Shown here one piece after another: positions 36,135-45,027 of a DNA stretch of 64,000 nucleotides (position 1 is the stretch's first letter; each line of letters begins with the position of its first letter). Origin of the DNA: an uncultured Myxococcales bacterium (lineage in GTDB: Bacteria > Myxococcota_A > Bradymonadia > UBA7976 > VGTA01); assembly GCA_937146725.1 (NCBI GenBank), contig CAKZRU010000042.1:1-64000 (forward strand). The letters are read 5' to 3'. The notes below the pieces were generated by a model. That model made no database searches and was not told where the DNA came from. It saw only the letters and a program-made list of their open reading frames with translations. Both the position numbers and the translations under genes were made by a program.

Positions 36135-38585
36135 TTATAATGAATTAGTCTGAGCAAAGAACTGGGCTCGTTTTGCCCATAAGCTTAAACTATACTCTTC
36201 ACCTTCAAGAATATGTAGTTGACTTTGCTTGCGTAGGCTTTCAAAAGCGAGTTGAGCTTTTTGATAGCTTCCAGAATAAAATAAACCCAAGGCGATGAGC
36301 TTTAAACTTTCGTAGCGTAAACTATGATGACTGAGCTTGAGATTGAGCGCTTTTTCAAAGTGTTTTTGAGCCAACGAGAAATCTTCTTGGTTAAAATAAG
36401 AACGAGCAACTAGATAGTTAAGTTCTGCCGAGCTTGGACTTTGTTTTAGTGCTTGAGTTAAAAGCATATGAGTTTGTTTTTGATCGGTACTAGGCGACCA
36501 AAGTTGATTCATAATGAGTTGTCTTAGATGCATTGGCGTTTGCTGTGCATGAGCATAGCGCTTAATCGCTAAACGTCTCCATAAAGGACGGTTTAAGCTT
36601 TGATCCATGAGTGCTGTATAGGCTTTATATTGTTGATTTAAAAACTTAGGGTCATCCTCTTGAAAAAGATCTTGTTCATCATTGTATACAGACAAGTCGA
36701 TGAGCCATTCTTGTAGTCGTAAGTTAACCATATAACTCAAGGTGGCATTTTGCTCTTCTTTTTGACTTAAAGCATCTTTGTTGAGCGCTTCTTTGACAAG
36801 TTCTAGAGCCAAGTTTTCGTCTTTTTGAAGGTGAGCAAGACGGATTTTTTTAAGCAGAGCCGTTTGATCTCCGGGTGAATCTTGATCAATCGAATGCCAA
36901 AGCTCAAAGGCTTCAACATATTTCTCTTGTGCTTCTAGTTCATAAGCTTGACTTCGACGAGCCGCTAAATCATGGGCACAGACCTTAGAAAAGATCGAAG
37001 GATGCTTGAGTAAGGCTTCAGCTGTATTCATGATTAAATCATCTAATACCAAGCGATCAAGCCAAGTATTCCACTGCTCAATGAGTGTATCAATGTTAAG
37101 ATTTAAGTTGCCCAAGTCTTGGCCACCACTTGCATAAAAGCGGTTCAGTGCATCTTGTCCTTGCTCATCTTTAAAAAAGCGAACAAAGGAACCACACATT
37201 GTGTACGCCAATGAAGAATTATAGCCGTAAAATGAGCTTGGCTGTAAAAGCTCTTTGATGGGTGGGGCAATCCCAAGACGTCGTAAAGCCGCTGTCCACT
37301 GATGTGGTGATAATCTACTTAATAAGCCACTACCACGACCACGAGTCCAAGTTGCTGCAACCGCTAAACCTTCAATTAGACTCATATGGGGGATCATACC
37401 ATAGTGCATACTTAAGCGATGAGGCTGCGGAGCAATATCAGCCGAAAAAGCATGGGCGAGTTCATGGGTAATCACTCGATCCCCTACATAAGGCGCATGG
37501 ATATGTATACTTCGGTGCCAGGGTTTCGCGATGAGTGTATGTCCGGCCCCCATTAACCTCTTTTTATGCAGTGGGCTTTGATAAAAATACGCTGTAAAGG
37601 TCTGAGTAGGCGCTTGACCAAAAAACAGGGATAATTCCTGATAATTAAACTCTAGTTCTGTAAGTAAATCTTGGACTTTTTGCTCTGACCATGTCTTGGG
37701 ATAGTACATGGTAAAATGCTGACTTTTTTGCTGTCCACCTAAACGAGATTGTACCCAAAAACTTGGCCTATGTAAGTCCTCAACCCAAGCCCACATATGA
37801 ATGCATATTAAGATGATTATGCTTATTTTTTGATACTTTAGCTTATGTATGCAGTTTTTTAATTTAGTGAATGTATTTGTTGCTTGCTGACTTTTTAAAT
37901 GGGCTGCTATCGGATGGGATGATAGGCCCAATAGAACAATCACAACGCCTAAATCCTCTAAACGAGATAGCGCAAGCCTCAAACCAATGAAAAGTTCTTC
38001 ATCATAAATCGCACCAGGATAATAGCCCATAAATACAGAAAATACATCGACAGCCGGACTCGAAATAAAAGCTAAGATCCCCCAAAGTAAGGTCGCTAAA
38101 AAGATTCCGGTAAAGTAAAAAAGAGCCTTACTTTCACTAAGCGCTTGTTTGGGAAGAGATGACTGACTTACCGGATGTGCTAGTCGGTAAATTAACAGAC
38201 CATAACCTTGCGCGATGATGAGACTTCCCAAGGGTAAAAGAGTATAAAAAAGAAGACCATCAAGCCAATTACAATTACGCACCCAAAAGGCATTTAGCAA
38301 AATCGGAATCAGGGGGGTTAGGGCGAGCCCAATGCTTGCTTTGAAAGCATTTAACCAAATACTTACTAAAGAGGATGAGCTTGAAGTAGTGCTTTGACTC
38401 GCCCTAAATCCGCTATGAGCGCCCAAAAATGAAATTGGTAAGCAACAGGCAAAGGCAAACTCAAAGCTCAGTAAATTGAGTAAGGGGACTTGGGTGAGAA
38501 TACCGCCCCAAGTCAAAAGAAGAATACTCCATAGTCCAGCCCATGATTGAAAATATCTTTTAGATTTAGAGAATGAATGGATCAT
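36135..38585 (-). CDS. Polytopic membrane protein with gluzincin metallopeptidase and TPR domains
   Basis: 816 residues. The first 270 hold about seven to eight hydrophobic helices. A zinc peptidase domain follows, with HELAHAFSADI at about 374 (HExxH) and, further on, LIEGLAVAAT, whose Glu fits the third zinc ligand of gluzincins. The last 260 residues are helical TPR-like repeats (AELNYLVARSYFNQEDFSLAQKHFEKAL). A peptidase tied to the membrane with a TPR tail suggests processing or turnover of envelope proteins; the substrate is unknown. No convincing ribosome binding site upstream of 38585; it follows the small lipoprotein gene by 15 bases and may rely on it. Confidence 0.82.
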   Translation of the reverse strand: MIHSFSKSKRYFQSWAGLWSILLLTWGGILTQVPLLNLLSFEFAFACCLPISFLGAHSGFRASQSTTSSSSSLVSIWLNAFKASIGLALTPLIPILLNAFWVRNCNWLDGLLFYTLLPLGSLIIAQGYGLLIYRLAHPVSQSSLPKQALSESKALFYFTGIFLATLLWGILAFISSPAVDVFSVFMGYYPGAIYDEELFIGLRLALSRLEDLGVVIVLLGLSSHPIAAHLKSQQATNTFTKLKNCIHKLKYQKISIIILICIHMWAWVEDLHRPSFWVQSRLGGQQKSQHFTMYYPKTWSEQKVQDLLTELEFNYQELSLFFGQAPTQTFTAYFYQSPLHKKRLMGAGHTLIAKPWHRSIHIHAPYVGDRVITHELAHAFSADIAPQPHRLSMHYGMIPHMSLIEGLAVAATWTRGRGSGLLSRLSPHQWTAALRRLGIAPPIKELLQPSSFYGYNSSLAYTMCGSFVRFFKDEQGQDALNRFYASGGQDLGNLNLNIDTLIEQWNTWLDRLVLDDLIMNTAEALLKHPSIFSKVCAHDLAARRSQAYELEAQEKYVEAFELWHSIDQDSPGDQTALLKKIRLAHLQKDENLALELVKEALNKDALSQKEEQNATLSYMVNLRLQEWLIDLSVYNDEQDLFQEDDPKFLNQQYKAYTALMDQSLNRPLWRRLAIKRYAHAQQTPMHLRQLIMNQLWSPSTDQKQTHMLLTQALKQSPSSAELNYLVARSYFNQEDFSLAQKHFEKALNLKLSHHSLRYESLKLIALGLFYSGSYQKAQLAFESLRKQSQLHILEGEEYSLSLWAKRAQFFAQTNSL

Positions 38586-38600
38586 GGAACATGGAGCTGT

Positions 38601-38915
38601 TTACGGATTTTGTCTACAGAAGGGGCTTTCACCAACCGAATCTTCACAGTAATAATTTTCTCGACAATCATCATTACTTGTACAGCTTGCCATACAGTAT
38701 TGATCATTGTTTTCAAAGCTTACACATACTGATCCTTCTGGGCATTCTCCTTCGCGACATTCAGCAATCGTGCAATAACCACCTTCACTGATTAAATCAC
38801 AACTTTGACCCGGACTACATTGGGCATCTGTCACGCATTCATCACCGATTTCTCCTTTGCAAGAGAGAAGTAAAGCACTTAAAAGAATGGATAAACAGAG
38901 TAATTGTTGCTTCAT
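38601..38915 (-). CDS. Small cysteine-rich lipoprotein
   Basis: 104 residues with lipobox ALLLSC (Cys19) and about a dozen cysteines arranged in two CxxDxxC modules (ECVTDAQCSPGQSCD and CTSNDDCRENYYCED). Mature size about 85 residues. It resembles the cysteine modules of the larger surface proteins in this window, without linkers. It lies 15 bases upstream of the membrane peptidase gene, so the two are probably one transcript. Function unknown. Confidence 0.8.
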   Translation of the reverse strand: MKQQLLCLSILLSALLLSCKGEIGDECVTDAQCSPGQSCDLISEGGYCTIAECREGECPEGSVCVSFENNDQYCMASCTSNDDCRENYYCEDSVGESPFCRQNP

Positions 38916-39071
38916 CAGCTAAGTCCTTGTCTTAAACCGTTTTAAGATGAGTAGAATTGCATCTTGGATGGTCTAGGTTTTTTGAAGATAGTAAGTGTAT
39001 TGCAATAAGCATCATTGGCTTAAGCGCCTAACACAGATTAGAGACGCTTAAAAGAGGATAAAGCATCTCAT

Positions 39072-39093
39072 GCTTAAGATTAGCTTAAGATTA
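39072..39093. repeat. 11-bp direct repeat over the VWA-gene stop codon
   Basis: GCTTAAGATTA occurs twice in tandem; the second copy includes the TAA of the VWA protein gene. Probably a small slippage product. The space 38916-39071 has no visible gene. Confidence 0.6.
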
Positions 39094-41427
39094 GCTCAGC
39101 CCCCAGCGTCTTCTAAGTGCCCATTCTAGACTTGGGATAAGAACTGCCAAAAGCAGAGCCCACCAAGTGGCCCACAAGGCGATATCTTCTCGGCGATTGA
39201 CTTGAGTCACCGCTGGCGCTTTTCTTTGCAGTGAATCCCAAGAATCATCAATAGATAGGATTTCTCCACCACTATGTTGGCTGATGGCCTTAAGTATATC
39301 CGGTCGAGCTTGAGGGTCTTTGAGCTCGGCTAAGTCTTCAGCGACCACAAATAAATCCTCTGCCTCTTGCTCGCCTCCTTGCTGTGTAGAACGGGCAAGA
39401 ACACGATAAACACCTTCTTTAGGCGCTTGCCATGAGAAATGCAACTCTCCATTTTCGCTTGATTTCCCACGGTGCTCAGTAATGAGCTTAGCATTTGCAA
39501 TTCCCTGCGAAATATCCTCAATGCGTAGAGTGATACTAGAGCCGGCAATGGCTTGATAGCTTTCGTCAAGACTTTGAGCAATAATGCTTAAGTTTTGCTT
39601 AACCCGATAGCGATCTCGATCGGCTTTGACTTGCAAAGGATTTAATGCGGGATCACGAATAAGCCAGCGGATCGCATTACTCCATAAGCGATGATAGGCT
39701 CTTGAACCATGGTCATGCTCAATGGCCTTGGGTGATAAAGCCCAATGCCATATACTGTCAGTAGTGATCGCTAAACTACGCCCCTTACCCATAGGTGAAG
39801 CCACGATTAACGGGGTTTTAGTTTGCCCATTTGCTGCGGAACGCCAAGCGAGAACTTGAGCATTCTTTTTAAGTTTTCCGACTTTATTATTTCCTTCAAG
39901 TGCTGGTAGTTCTTGCCAAAGTGTTTGATTTTCTTCTGGAACAAGACTTAGAGCTGTAATTGGGTGGCGCATCCCGCTAGAACTAAGGGTTGGGGTAAAC
40001 TCACCTAGTTGAACTTGGTTTTTACCGTTGGGTGGTAGATAAAAGGGCAGAATATCCTCGATCGCTGTACCGGCATATTGGCCACCGCTAAAGCTTTGAT
40101 CACCACCAATCATCATAAAACCACCCCCACGCTTTACATAATCACGAATTAGGGGCAAATAGCGCTTCATTCGATAGCCTTGATAGGTAAAGTCTTGAAA
40201 AATCATTAAATCAAAGCTACCCAAGCGCTCTTCAAACAACTCTTGGGTGGGAAATGGAATTAAAGAGAGTTCATCCTGTGCAGCCACCTGTACACTTGCA
40301 TTGGTTCTAAGAATGAAAAAACTGATTAAGTCGACATTAGGATTTTTCTTGAGATGTTTTCTCAAAAAACGCTGATCCCAACTTGGATTACCAACGACTT
40401 GTAGGACTCTAATTTTGTCACGGATCACCCGCATTGAAAAGCGAGTTAGGTTATTTTCAAGGATTTGTTCATCCGCTAAGGGATCAATATATACAGTATA
40501 AGATTCTTCGCCGGTTTCTTCGGGAACAAACTCAAACTTAAGTGAGCTTTGAGTCTGTCCAGGAGCAAAGTCAACAATACGTTCAGAAAGTAGGTCGGTT
40601 CCTCTTGATAAGCTCACCCGACATGATAAGGCATCTTGGTGACCATGAACTTGAATATCAACATCAACACTGACAGCGTTTCTAGCAAAGGCAAAATCAT
40701 CAGCGCGCACTTCGGCTAAGGATAGATCTAAGCTAGGTGTTTTAGGCCCTAAAGCGATCGTATGGATTGGCGTATTTAAACGCTCGACAGCGCTCATAAG
40801 CTTCAAAGGCGGATCGATTTGTCCGCTTGCTGTCCATTCTCCTCCATCACTTAAAATAACCACTGCAGCCAACTCTTGGTTGGGAATTCGAGTTGAGAGT
40901 TCATTTAAAGCATTGATAAGTGAGGTTTGGTTACCGCTAGGATCGCTGTTGACAAGCTCTAATTGATGATCATGAGCGTTAAGATGGGTATCAAAGCTGA
41001 AATAATCAATGTAATGATCCTTTTTTGACCATTTTTTTAAGGTTGTTTGAGCATTTTTAAGGCTTTGGTGAGCTTGGAAGACCCGACTGATGTCTTTGTT
41101 TTGATCATGGTGAGGTAAGTTCATTGATCTTGAATGATCCACCAAAATTGCTACATGGTTTTTGACTCGTGATACTTCCTCTAAGCGTGCCGCAGGTTGC
41201 ATAAACAAAATTAAGAACAAACCTAACGTAAGTATTCTTAATATAAAGAGTATACTTTTACGCATAGGATTGAGCTTTTGAGTATTATACCACCCAAGGC
41301 CTAGAGTAGCCAAGCAAAGCAGGGCGACTAAAATGAGACTTAGTGTAGACCAAGACCCCAACCAAACCAAAGAGAGTTGATTAAAATTACTCGGAGGATT
41401 GAGCCAAGTGTTAAGTAGAGTGTCCAT
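39091..41427 (-). CDS. VWA-domain membrane protein with glutamine-amidotransferase-like domain
   Basis: 778 residues. Two N-terminal helices, then a von Willebrand A domain with a MIDAS site (ILVDHSRSMN, DxSxS) and VVILSDGGEW. CARDB-like beta domains follow, then a flavodoxin/GATase-1-like domain (VLQVVGNPSWDQRFL, FDLMIFQDFTYQGY, GGGFMMIGGDQSFSGG) of the kind found in BatA-like large membrane proteins. A C-terminal helix (WATWWALLLAVLIPSLEWAL) ends the chain. AAGG-type SD precedes ATG 41427. The partner DUF4159 gene ends 10 bases before. The usual MoxR ATPase and DUF58 genes of such clusters are not present here. Confidence 0.87.
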   Translation of the reverse strand: MDTLLNTWLNPPSNFNQLSLVWLGSWSTLSLILVALLCLATLGLGWYNTQKLNPMRKSILFILRILTLGLFLILFMQPAARLEEVSRVKNHVAILVDHSRSMNLPHHDQNKDISRVFQAHQSLKNAQTTLKKWSKKDHYIDYFSFDTHLNAHDHQLELVNSDPSGNQTSLINALNELSTRIPNQELAAVVILSDGGEWTASGQIDPPLKLMSAVERLNTPIHTIALGPKTPSLDLSLAEVRADDFAFARNAVSVDVDIQVHGHQDALSCRVSLSRGTDLLSERIVDFAPGQTQSSLKFEFVPEETGEESYTVYIDPLADEQILENNLTRFSMRVIRDKIRVLQVVGNPSWDQRFLRKHLKKNPNVDLISFFILRTNASVQVAAQDELSLIPFPTQELFEERLGSFDLMIFQDFTYQGYRMKRYLPLIRDYVKRGGGFMMIGGDQSFSGGQYAGTAIEDILPFYLPPNGKNQVQLGEFTPTLSSSGMRHPITALSLVPEENQTLWQELPALEGNNKVGKLKKNAQVLAWRSAANGQTKTPLIVASPMGKGRSLAITTDSIWHWALSPKAIEHDHGSRAYHRLWSNAIRWLIRDPALNPLQVKADRDRYRVKQNLSIIAQSLDESYQAIAGSSITLRIEDISQGIANAKLITEHRGKSSENGELHFSWQAPKEGVYRVLARSTQQGGEQEAEDLFVVAEDLAELKDPQARPDILKAISQHSGGEILSIDDSWDSLQRKAPAVTQVNRREDIALWATWWALLLAVLIPSLEWALRRRWGLS

Positions 41428-41436
41428 GACTTGACC

Positions 41437-42225
41437 TTACCTTGCTTTAAACTGACGACGTCTGAGAATCTCTAAAGTATGTACTTGGTCGCGCTTATAG
41501 TTAAGGCAGGTACTGTACATCACCAAGTTAATACCAAAGCGAAACGCCTTTTCTCTTTGCACTGAACCTCCGGGCAAAGTCGGTAGCAACCAATCTCCGG
41601 TTGGACTTCGACCAAGCGCGCCAAAGGTGTCATTACGGCCATAAAGAATAGGGCTTAAATCGTCAAAACCAATATGCTCTAGTTGGCTGCTTCTTAATAA
41701 ACGTCCATGTGCCTGGTTAATCAAAAAGAAGCTTTTAAATATAGTATGATCTTCATCAACGACCTTTAATTCAGACTCGGGCCATAACTCTTTGATCCTC
41801 TGGCGCACACTACGGTCAAAACGTTGATCACCTGGTGGTGAAATATCATCGATAAACAAAAGTCCACCTGAACGTAAATATAAGTTGATTCTTTCTTGAG
41901 CAATCTCACTAAAGGCTGGTGCTTCTCCTCTACCTAACCAAACGAGTAAGGGACTTTCTAAAAGCTTTGGGTCCTCCGGACCGACCCAAATAGGTGCTTC
42001 CCTAACTTCAATGCTTGTCCTTTTACTGACTTCCCACATAAGCTGTTCAGCAGAACGAGGGCGAGCATGGGCCCCTTCGCCCCAATCTAGAAAAGTGATC
42101 CCTACTTTTTCACGATTTCCAAAAGCATAAGCAGTATGTTGCTTGTATATGGCTAAGGCAAGGCTAGTTAGACCAAGACTACAGCTTTGCATGAACCTAC
42201 GGCGATTTGTTTGGCTTTTAATAAT
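41437..42225 (-). CDS. DUF4159 protein with a Tat signal; probable ATT start
   Basis: The DUF4159 body (FLDWGEGAHARPRSAEQLMWEV, LLVWLGRGEAPAF, GGLLFIDDISPPG) is a Rossmann-like fold usually next to VWA/BatA membrane proteins. The first standard start is ATG 42192 (251 residues), with only TAGG three bases before it. Translating further back gives KSQTNRRRFMQ before the hydrophobic stretch, a clear twin-arginine signal (RRxF). Between an in-frame TGA and this motif there is no ATG, GTG or TTG. ATT codons at 42225 and 42222 lie five and eight bases after AAGGA. I therefore place the start at ATT 42225 (262 residues), as known for infC. It precedes the VWA gene by 9 bases. Confidence 0.75.
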   Translation of the reverse strand: MIKSQTNRRRFMQSCSLGLTSLALAIYKQHTAYAFGNREKVGITFLDWGEGAHARPRSAEQLMWEVSKRTSIEVREAPIWVGPEDPKLLESPLLVWLGRGEAPAFSEIAQERINLYLRSGGLLFIDDISPPGDQRFDRSVRQRIKELWPESELKVVDEDHTIFKSFFLINQAHGRLLRSSQLEHIGFDDLSPILYGRNDTFGALGRSPTGDWLLPTLPGGSVQREKAFRFGINLVMYSTCLNYKRDQVHTLEILRRRQFKAR

Positions 42226-42309
42226 GATGATCCTTGAATTAAATCAGTAGAAAAGATTGGATGAAGCTTGGAATAGCATTGTTGATGGCTCGCTTGCCTT
42301 ACAGAGAGC

Positions 42310-43569
42310 TTAGTTACCCATCTTTATAAAGGTATTATGTAATACCTTAACAAGTTGTGATGCCTGTCCAATGGGAATAGCCCACCTAAGTGCACTAGGA
42401 TTAAAACTAAGAACAGTCGCTTGTAAACTATGCTCTTGGCAAAGAGTAGAAACTTGGCCAAGCAAAGAAGATTCCTCTTGATGCATTAATTCACTCGATT
42501 TTTCCATTCCTGTACTGCTTGTCTCTTGTAGACCTAGTAAAGAGCGACCAATCATGGTGACCCAAGACCAATCGGTTTCAATGTGAGATGCACCTAATGC
42601 AAATAGTGAATGCTTCATTTGTTCGACTTGGTGGAGGTTGAGTAGCGGAATCCAACATTCCCACATCTCCTGTTGTGCAGAACTTTGCCAATAGATGTCA
42701 GCATCAGTGATCCCGTATGTATTTAAACAGTCACAGAGCTTAGTAGAAGAACTCATTGGTCCTTGCACCTTCATAAGTCCTGGATGTGAGGTGACTGCAG
42801 AAATCTGTGAATGGTGATGAACATCATGGGTTTGAGAAAGCTTTTTAATATTCGTGCCACTTCGACTTGGATCATTGGTGGCAACACAGCGAACTTCGAT
42901 TTGATTTCGCTTGGCCCATTCAATGGCCTCGGCATTTAACACCTTGGCACCACTATCAGCGAGATTTTGCATTTCCTCATAACTCATCTCGGCAACGCGA
43001 TGTGCCTCTGGTACAACTCGTGGATCGCTTGAGTAAACCCCATCAACATCAGAGCAGATTTCAACATAGTCAGCATTTAGGGCTGCAGCCATAGCGACCG
43101 CTGTTGTATCTGAGCCACCACGACCTAGACTAGTGATCTCGAGTTTTTCACTGACTCCCTGAAAGCCGGCGATGATGACAATGTAATCATCTTCTAAGGC
43201 TTTAAGTACTCGAGTTGGTCTTACCTTAGTAATTCGGGCGTTTGTATGGGTATTTGTTGTAATAATCCCACTTTGAGATCCCGTAAAAGACACGGCGGGA
43301 GCCCCAAGATCTTGAATGGCCATGGAAAGTAAAGACATGGAAATACGCTCACCTACGGTTAAGAGCATATCTAGTTCACGTCGGTGAGGCTGGGGACTGA
43401 CCTCTTTGGCAAGTGATAAAAGCTTATTGGTTGTATCTCCCATCGCAGAGACAACAACAACGACTTTATGACCTAGGTTTCTTGTATCCACAATACGACG
43501 AGCAACTTCCTTAAGTTTGCTTGGCGTTGATACAGAAGATCCACCATATTTTTGCACAATGGTACTCAT
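42310..43569 (-). CDS. lysC: Aspartate kinase
   Basis: Phosphorylates aspartate, the first step to Lys, Met and Thr. 419 residues. KYGGSSV near the N-terminus, [22 protein letters not shown] and [13 protein letters not shown] are all hallmarks. The C-terminal two ACT domains are recognisable but shortened and diverged ([13 protein letters not shown]), so feedback control may differ from the well studied enzymes. GAGGAG lies six bases before the ATG. Stand-alone; no other lysine pathway gene is adjacent. Confidence 0.94.
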   Translation of the reverse strand: MSTIVQKYGGSSVSTPSKLKEVARRIVDTRNLGHKVVVVVSAMGDTTNKLLSLAKEVSPQPHRRELDMLLTVGERISMSLLSMAIQDLGAPAVSFTGSQSGIITTNTHTNARITKVRPTRVLKALEDDYIVIIAGFQGVSEKLEITSLGRGGSDTTAVAMAAALNADYVEICSDVDGVYSSDPRVVPEAHRVAEMSYEEMQNLADSGAKVLNAEAIEWAKRNQIEVRCVATNDPSRSGTNIKKLSQTHDVHHHSQISAVTSHPGLMKVQGPMSSSTKLCDCLNTYGITDADIYWQSSAQQEMWECWIPLLNLHQVEQMKHSLFALGASHIETDWSWVTMIGRSLLGLQETSSTGMEKSSELMHQEESSLLGQVSTLCQEHSLQATVLSFNPSALRWAIPIGQASQLVKVLHNTFIKMGN

Positions 43570-44085
43570 AGAAGCTCCTCGAAAAAACGAGTTTCGAAAT
43601 TAAGCCTAAGCTCTTGATGGCTATCTTGCTTAACGAATTGAGACCTTTTTGTCGAGATTTATCAAATTATTTTCAAGTTATTTTAAACTCATTTTTAAGC
43701 ACATTTCCTTGAAATATTTTACTCTTCAAAGATCCTAAAAGATCTGATTGTCAAGCTTGAAACGATTCACCTCAGAAAACTAGAATCTTGTATTTTTCAT
43801 TTGAGAGTGTTAGCATTTAGGTTAATAATATTAGTCACTTACGTTTCGCTTACTTGAGCGGGTTTATAACATATTCTATCCATATTACGATAAGTGCTCA
43901 CTCTAATTTCTGCCTGAGTAAGCATAGTTGGGTTTGTTAAAAACGAGACTTTGAGAGGGCTTATTTTGAGCTAGCATTTTGATTCTCTTATATTTTTTCG
44001 ACTTTTTTCTATTGACAGCCACAAATCCTTTTACATACTTGTTTTCGTTCAACCTTCTTTTCTCCCGACAAAGTGAGAATCTAAC
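43570..44085. promoter_or_regulatory. 516-base AT-rich intergenic region between divergent lysC and HU genes, with HU promoter
   Basis: The HU side has a good sigma-70-type promoter: TTGACA at 44012-44017 and CATACT at 44034-44039, 16 bases apart, with transcription expected near 44047. A small hairpin CTCG-A6-CGAG (43577-43590) lies in the lysC leader. I see no lysine riboswitch, no tRNA, and no open frame with coding character in the rest. The region is strikingly rich in T and A runs and may bend. Confidence 0.6.
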
Positions 44086-44388
44086 ATGACAAATAACCTT
44101 ATTAAGCGTGAGTTGATCAATCAGGTCGCCGCTAAACTTAGCGAAAATGATGTCAAGCTCAACAAGAAGCAAATTGATGCAGTAATCGGACAAATCTTCG
44201 AGGCGATTAAGTCTGAGATCACTGAAAACTCAAAATGCAACATTAACAGCTTCGGTACTTTCGAAATTCGCGATCGTAAAGAGCGCAAAGGACGTAGCCC
44301 TAAAGATGGTAAAGAAATTACTATCCCTGCTTCAAAATCTGTAGCCCTCAAGGTTTCAGCGACTCTTAAAAAATCACTCAACGCTTAA
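44086..44388 (+). CDS. HU/IHF-family DNA-binding protein
   Basis: 100 residues with the HU fold: helical N-terminus (KRELINQVAAKL), FGTFEIRDRKERKGRSPKDGKEITIPAS across the DNA-binding arm, and a C-terminal helix. The arm lacks the exact RNPxTG tip; it reads RSPKDGKEI. It probably compacts or bends DNA. The second HU gene follows 26 bases later on the same transcript. Confidence 0.93.
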   Translation: MTNNLIKRELINQVAAKLSENDVKLNKKQIDAVIGQIFEAIKSEITENSKCNINSFGTFEIRDRKERKGRSPKDGKEITIPASKSVALKVSATLKKSLNA

Positions 44389-44414
44389 AGCTTGGGTCTC
44401 GAAAGGTTTTAACT

Positions 44415-44741
44415 ATGTCTAAGCAAAATGTTGTTAAAAAAGTTTCTAGTGCAGTAGGTGACGTAACTCAAGAGCAAGCTGGCGCTGTATTTGACGCTGT
44501 ATTTGATACTCTTGCTGGTCTTGAAGAAGATCAAGTTTGCCGTATCAAAGACTTTGGTACTTTCAAGGTAAAGCGTCGCAAGGAGCGTTCTGGTACTGAT
44601 CTAAAGACCAAGAAGCCCATTAAGATTCCTTCAAAGCTTGCTATGACCTTTAAGCTTGCTACAGCTTTTAAAGAGTCTATCAATGTAAAGAAGAAGGCTC
44701 CTGCTAAGAAGAAAGCAGCCGCTAAAAAGAAAAAGAAGTAA
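44415..44741 (+). CDS. HU-family DNA-binding protein with lysine-rich tail
   Basis: 108 residues. HU-like core (FGTFKVKRRKERSGTDLKTKKPIKIPSKLAMTFKLA) with a tail of about 20 residues almost only Lys, Ala and Pro (KKKAPAKKKAAAKKKKK), as in the tailed HU proteins of mycobacteria and myxobacteria. It is quite diverged from the first copy, so this is an old duplication; the pair may form heterodimers. AAAGG is eight bases before the ATG. A strong terminator follows about 60 bases later. Confidence 0.92.
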   Translation: MSKQNVVKKVSSAVGDVTQEQAGAVFDAVFDTLAGLEEDQVCRIKDFGTFKVKRRKERSGTDLKTKKPIKIPSKLAMTFKLATAFKESINVKKKAPAKKKAAAKKKKK

Positions 44742-44802
44742 GATTTCTTTAATCTGATCTTTACATCAGTGCAAAGGGCATTGCCCACTGTATCTGAATG
44801 AT

Positions 44803-44836
44803 AAAAAGCTTTTAACTTAGGTTAAAAGCTTTTTTA
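44803..44836 (+). terminator. Intrinsic terminator after the HU genes
   Basis: A perfect 14-bp stem (AAAAAGCTTTTAAC and its complement) with a four-base loop TTAG, ending in a T-run. It is placed about 60 bases after the second HU stop codon and should end the HU operon. Because the stem begins with an A-run it could act on the other strand too. Confidence 0.9.
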
Positions 44837-45027
44837 TTATGGGCCTCATCATTTTGAGTGCATATCCAAAATAATACAATATGTAACAATAATTTACATG
44901 AGCTCAACTTGACAAGTATGCATTTGGTGAGCAATCTCCATGCACAAATAAAAGTGGTCTCAGTGTAAGCGTCGTTATGTTAGTACTTGTGATCACGACA
45001 TCTTCTATAGTCAAGCGAGGCATTTTT

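Noticed and set aside
43570..44085. Lysine riboswitch in the lysC leader
   Set aside because: I could not find the long paired elements expected of the L box; only a four-base-pair hairpin is seen.
43903..44193. Minus-strand frame across the first HU gene and its promoter
   Set aside because: It overlaps a clear HU gene and promoter, and its protein has no ordered features.
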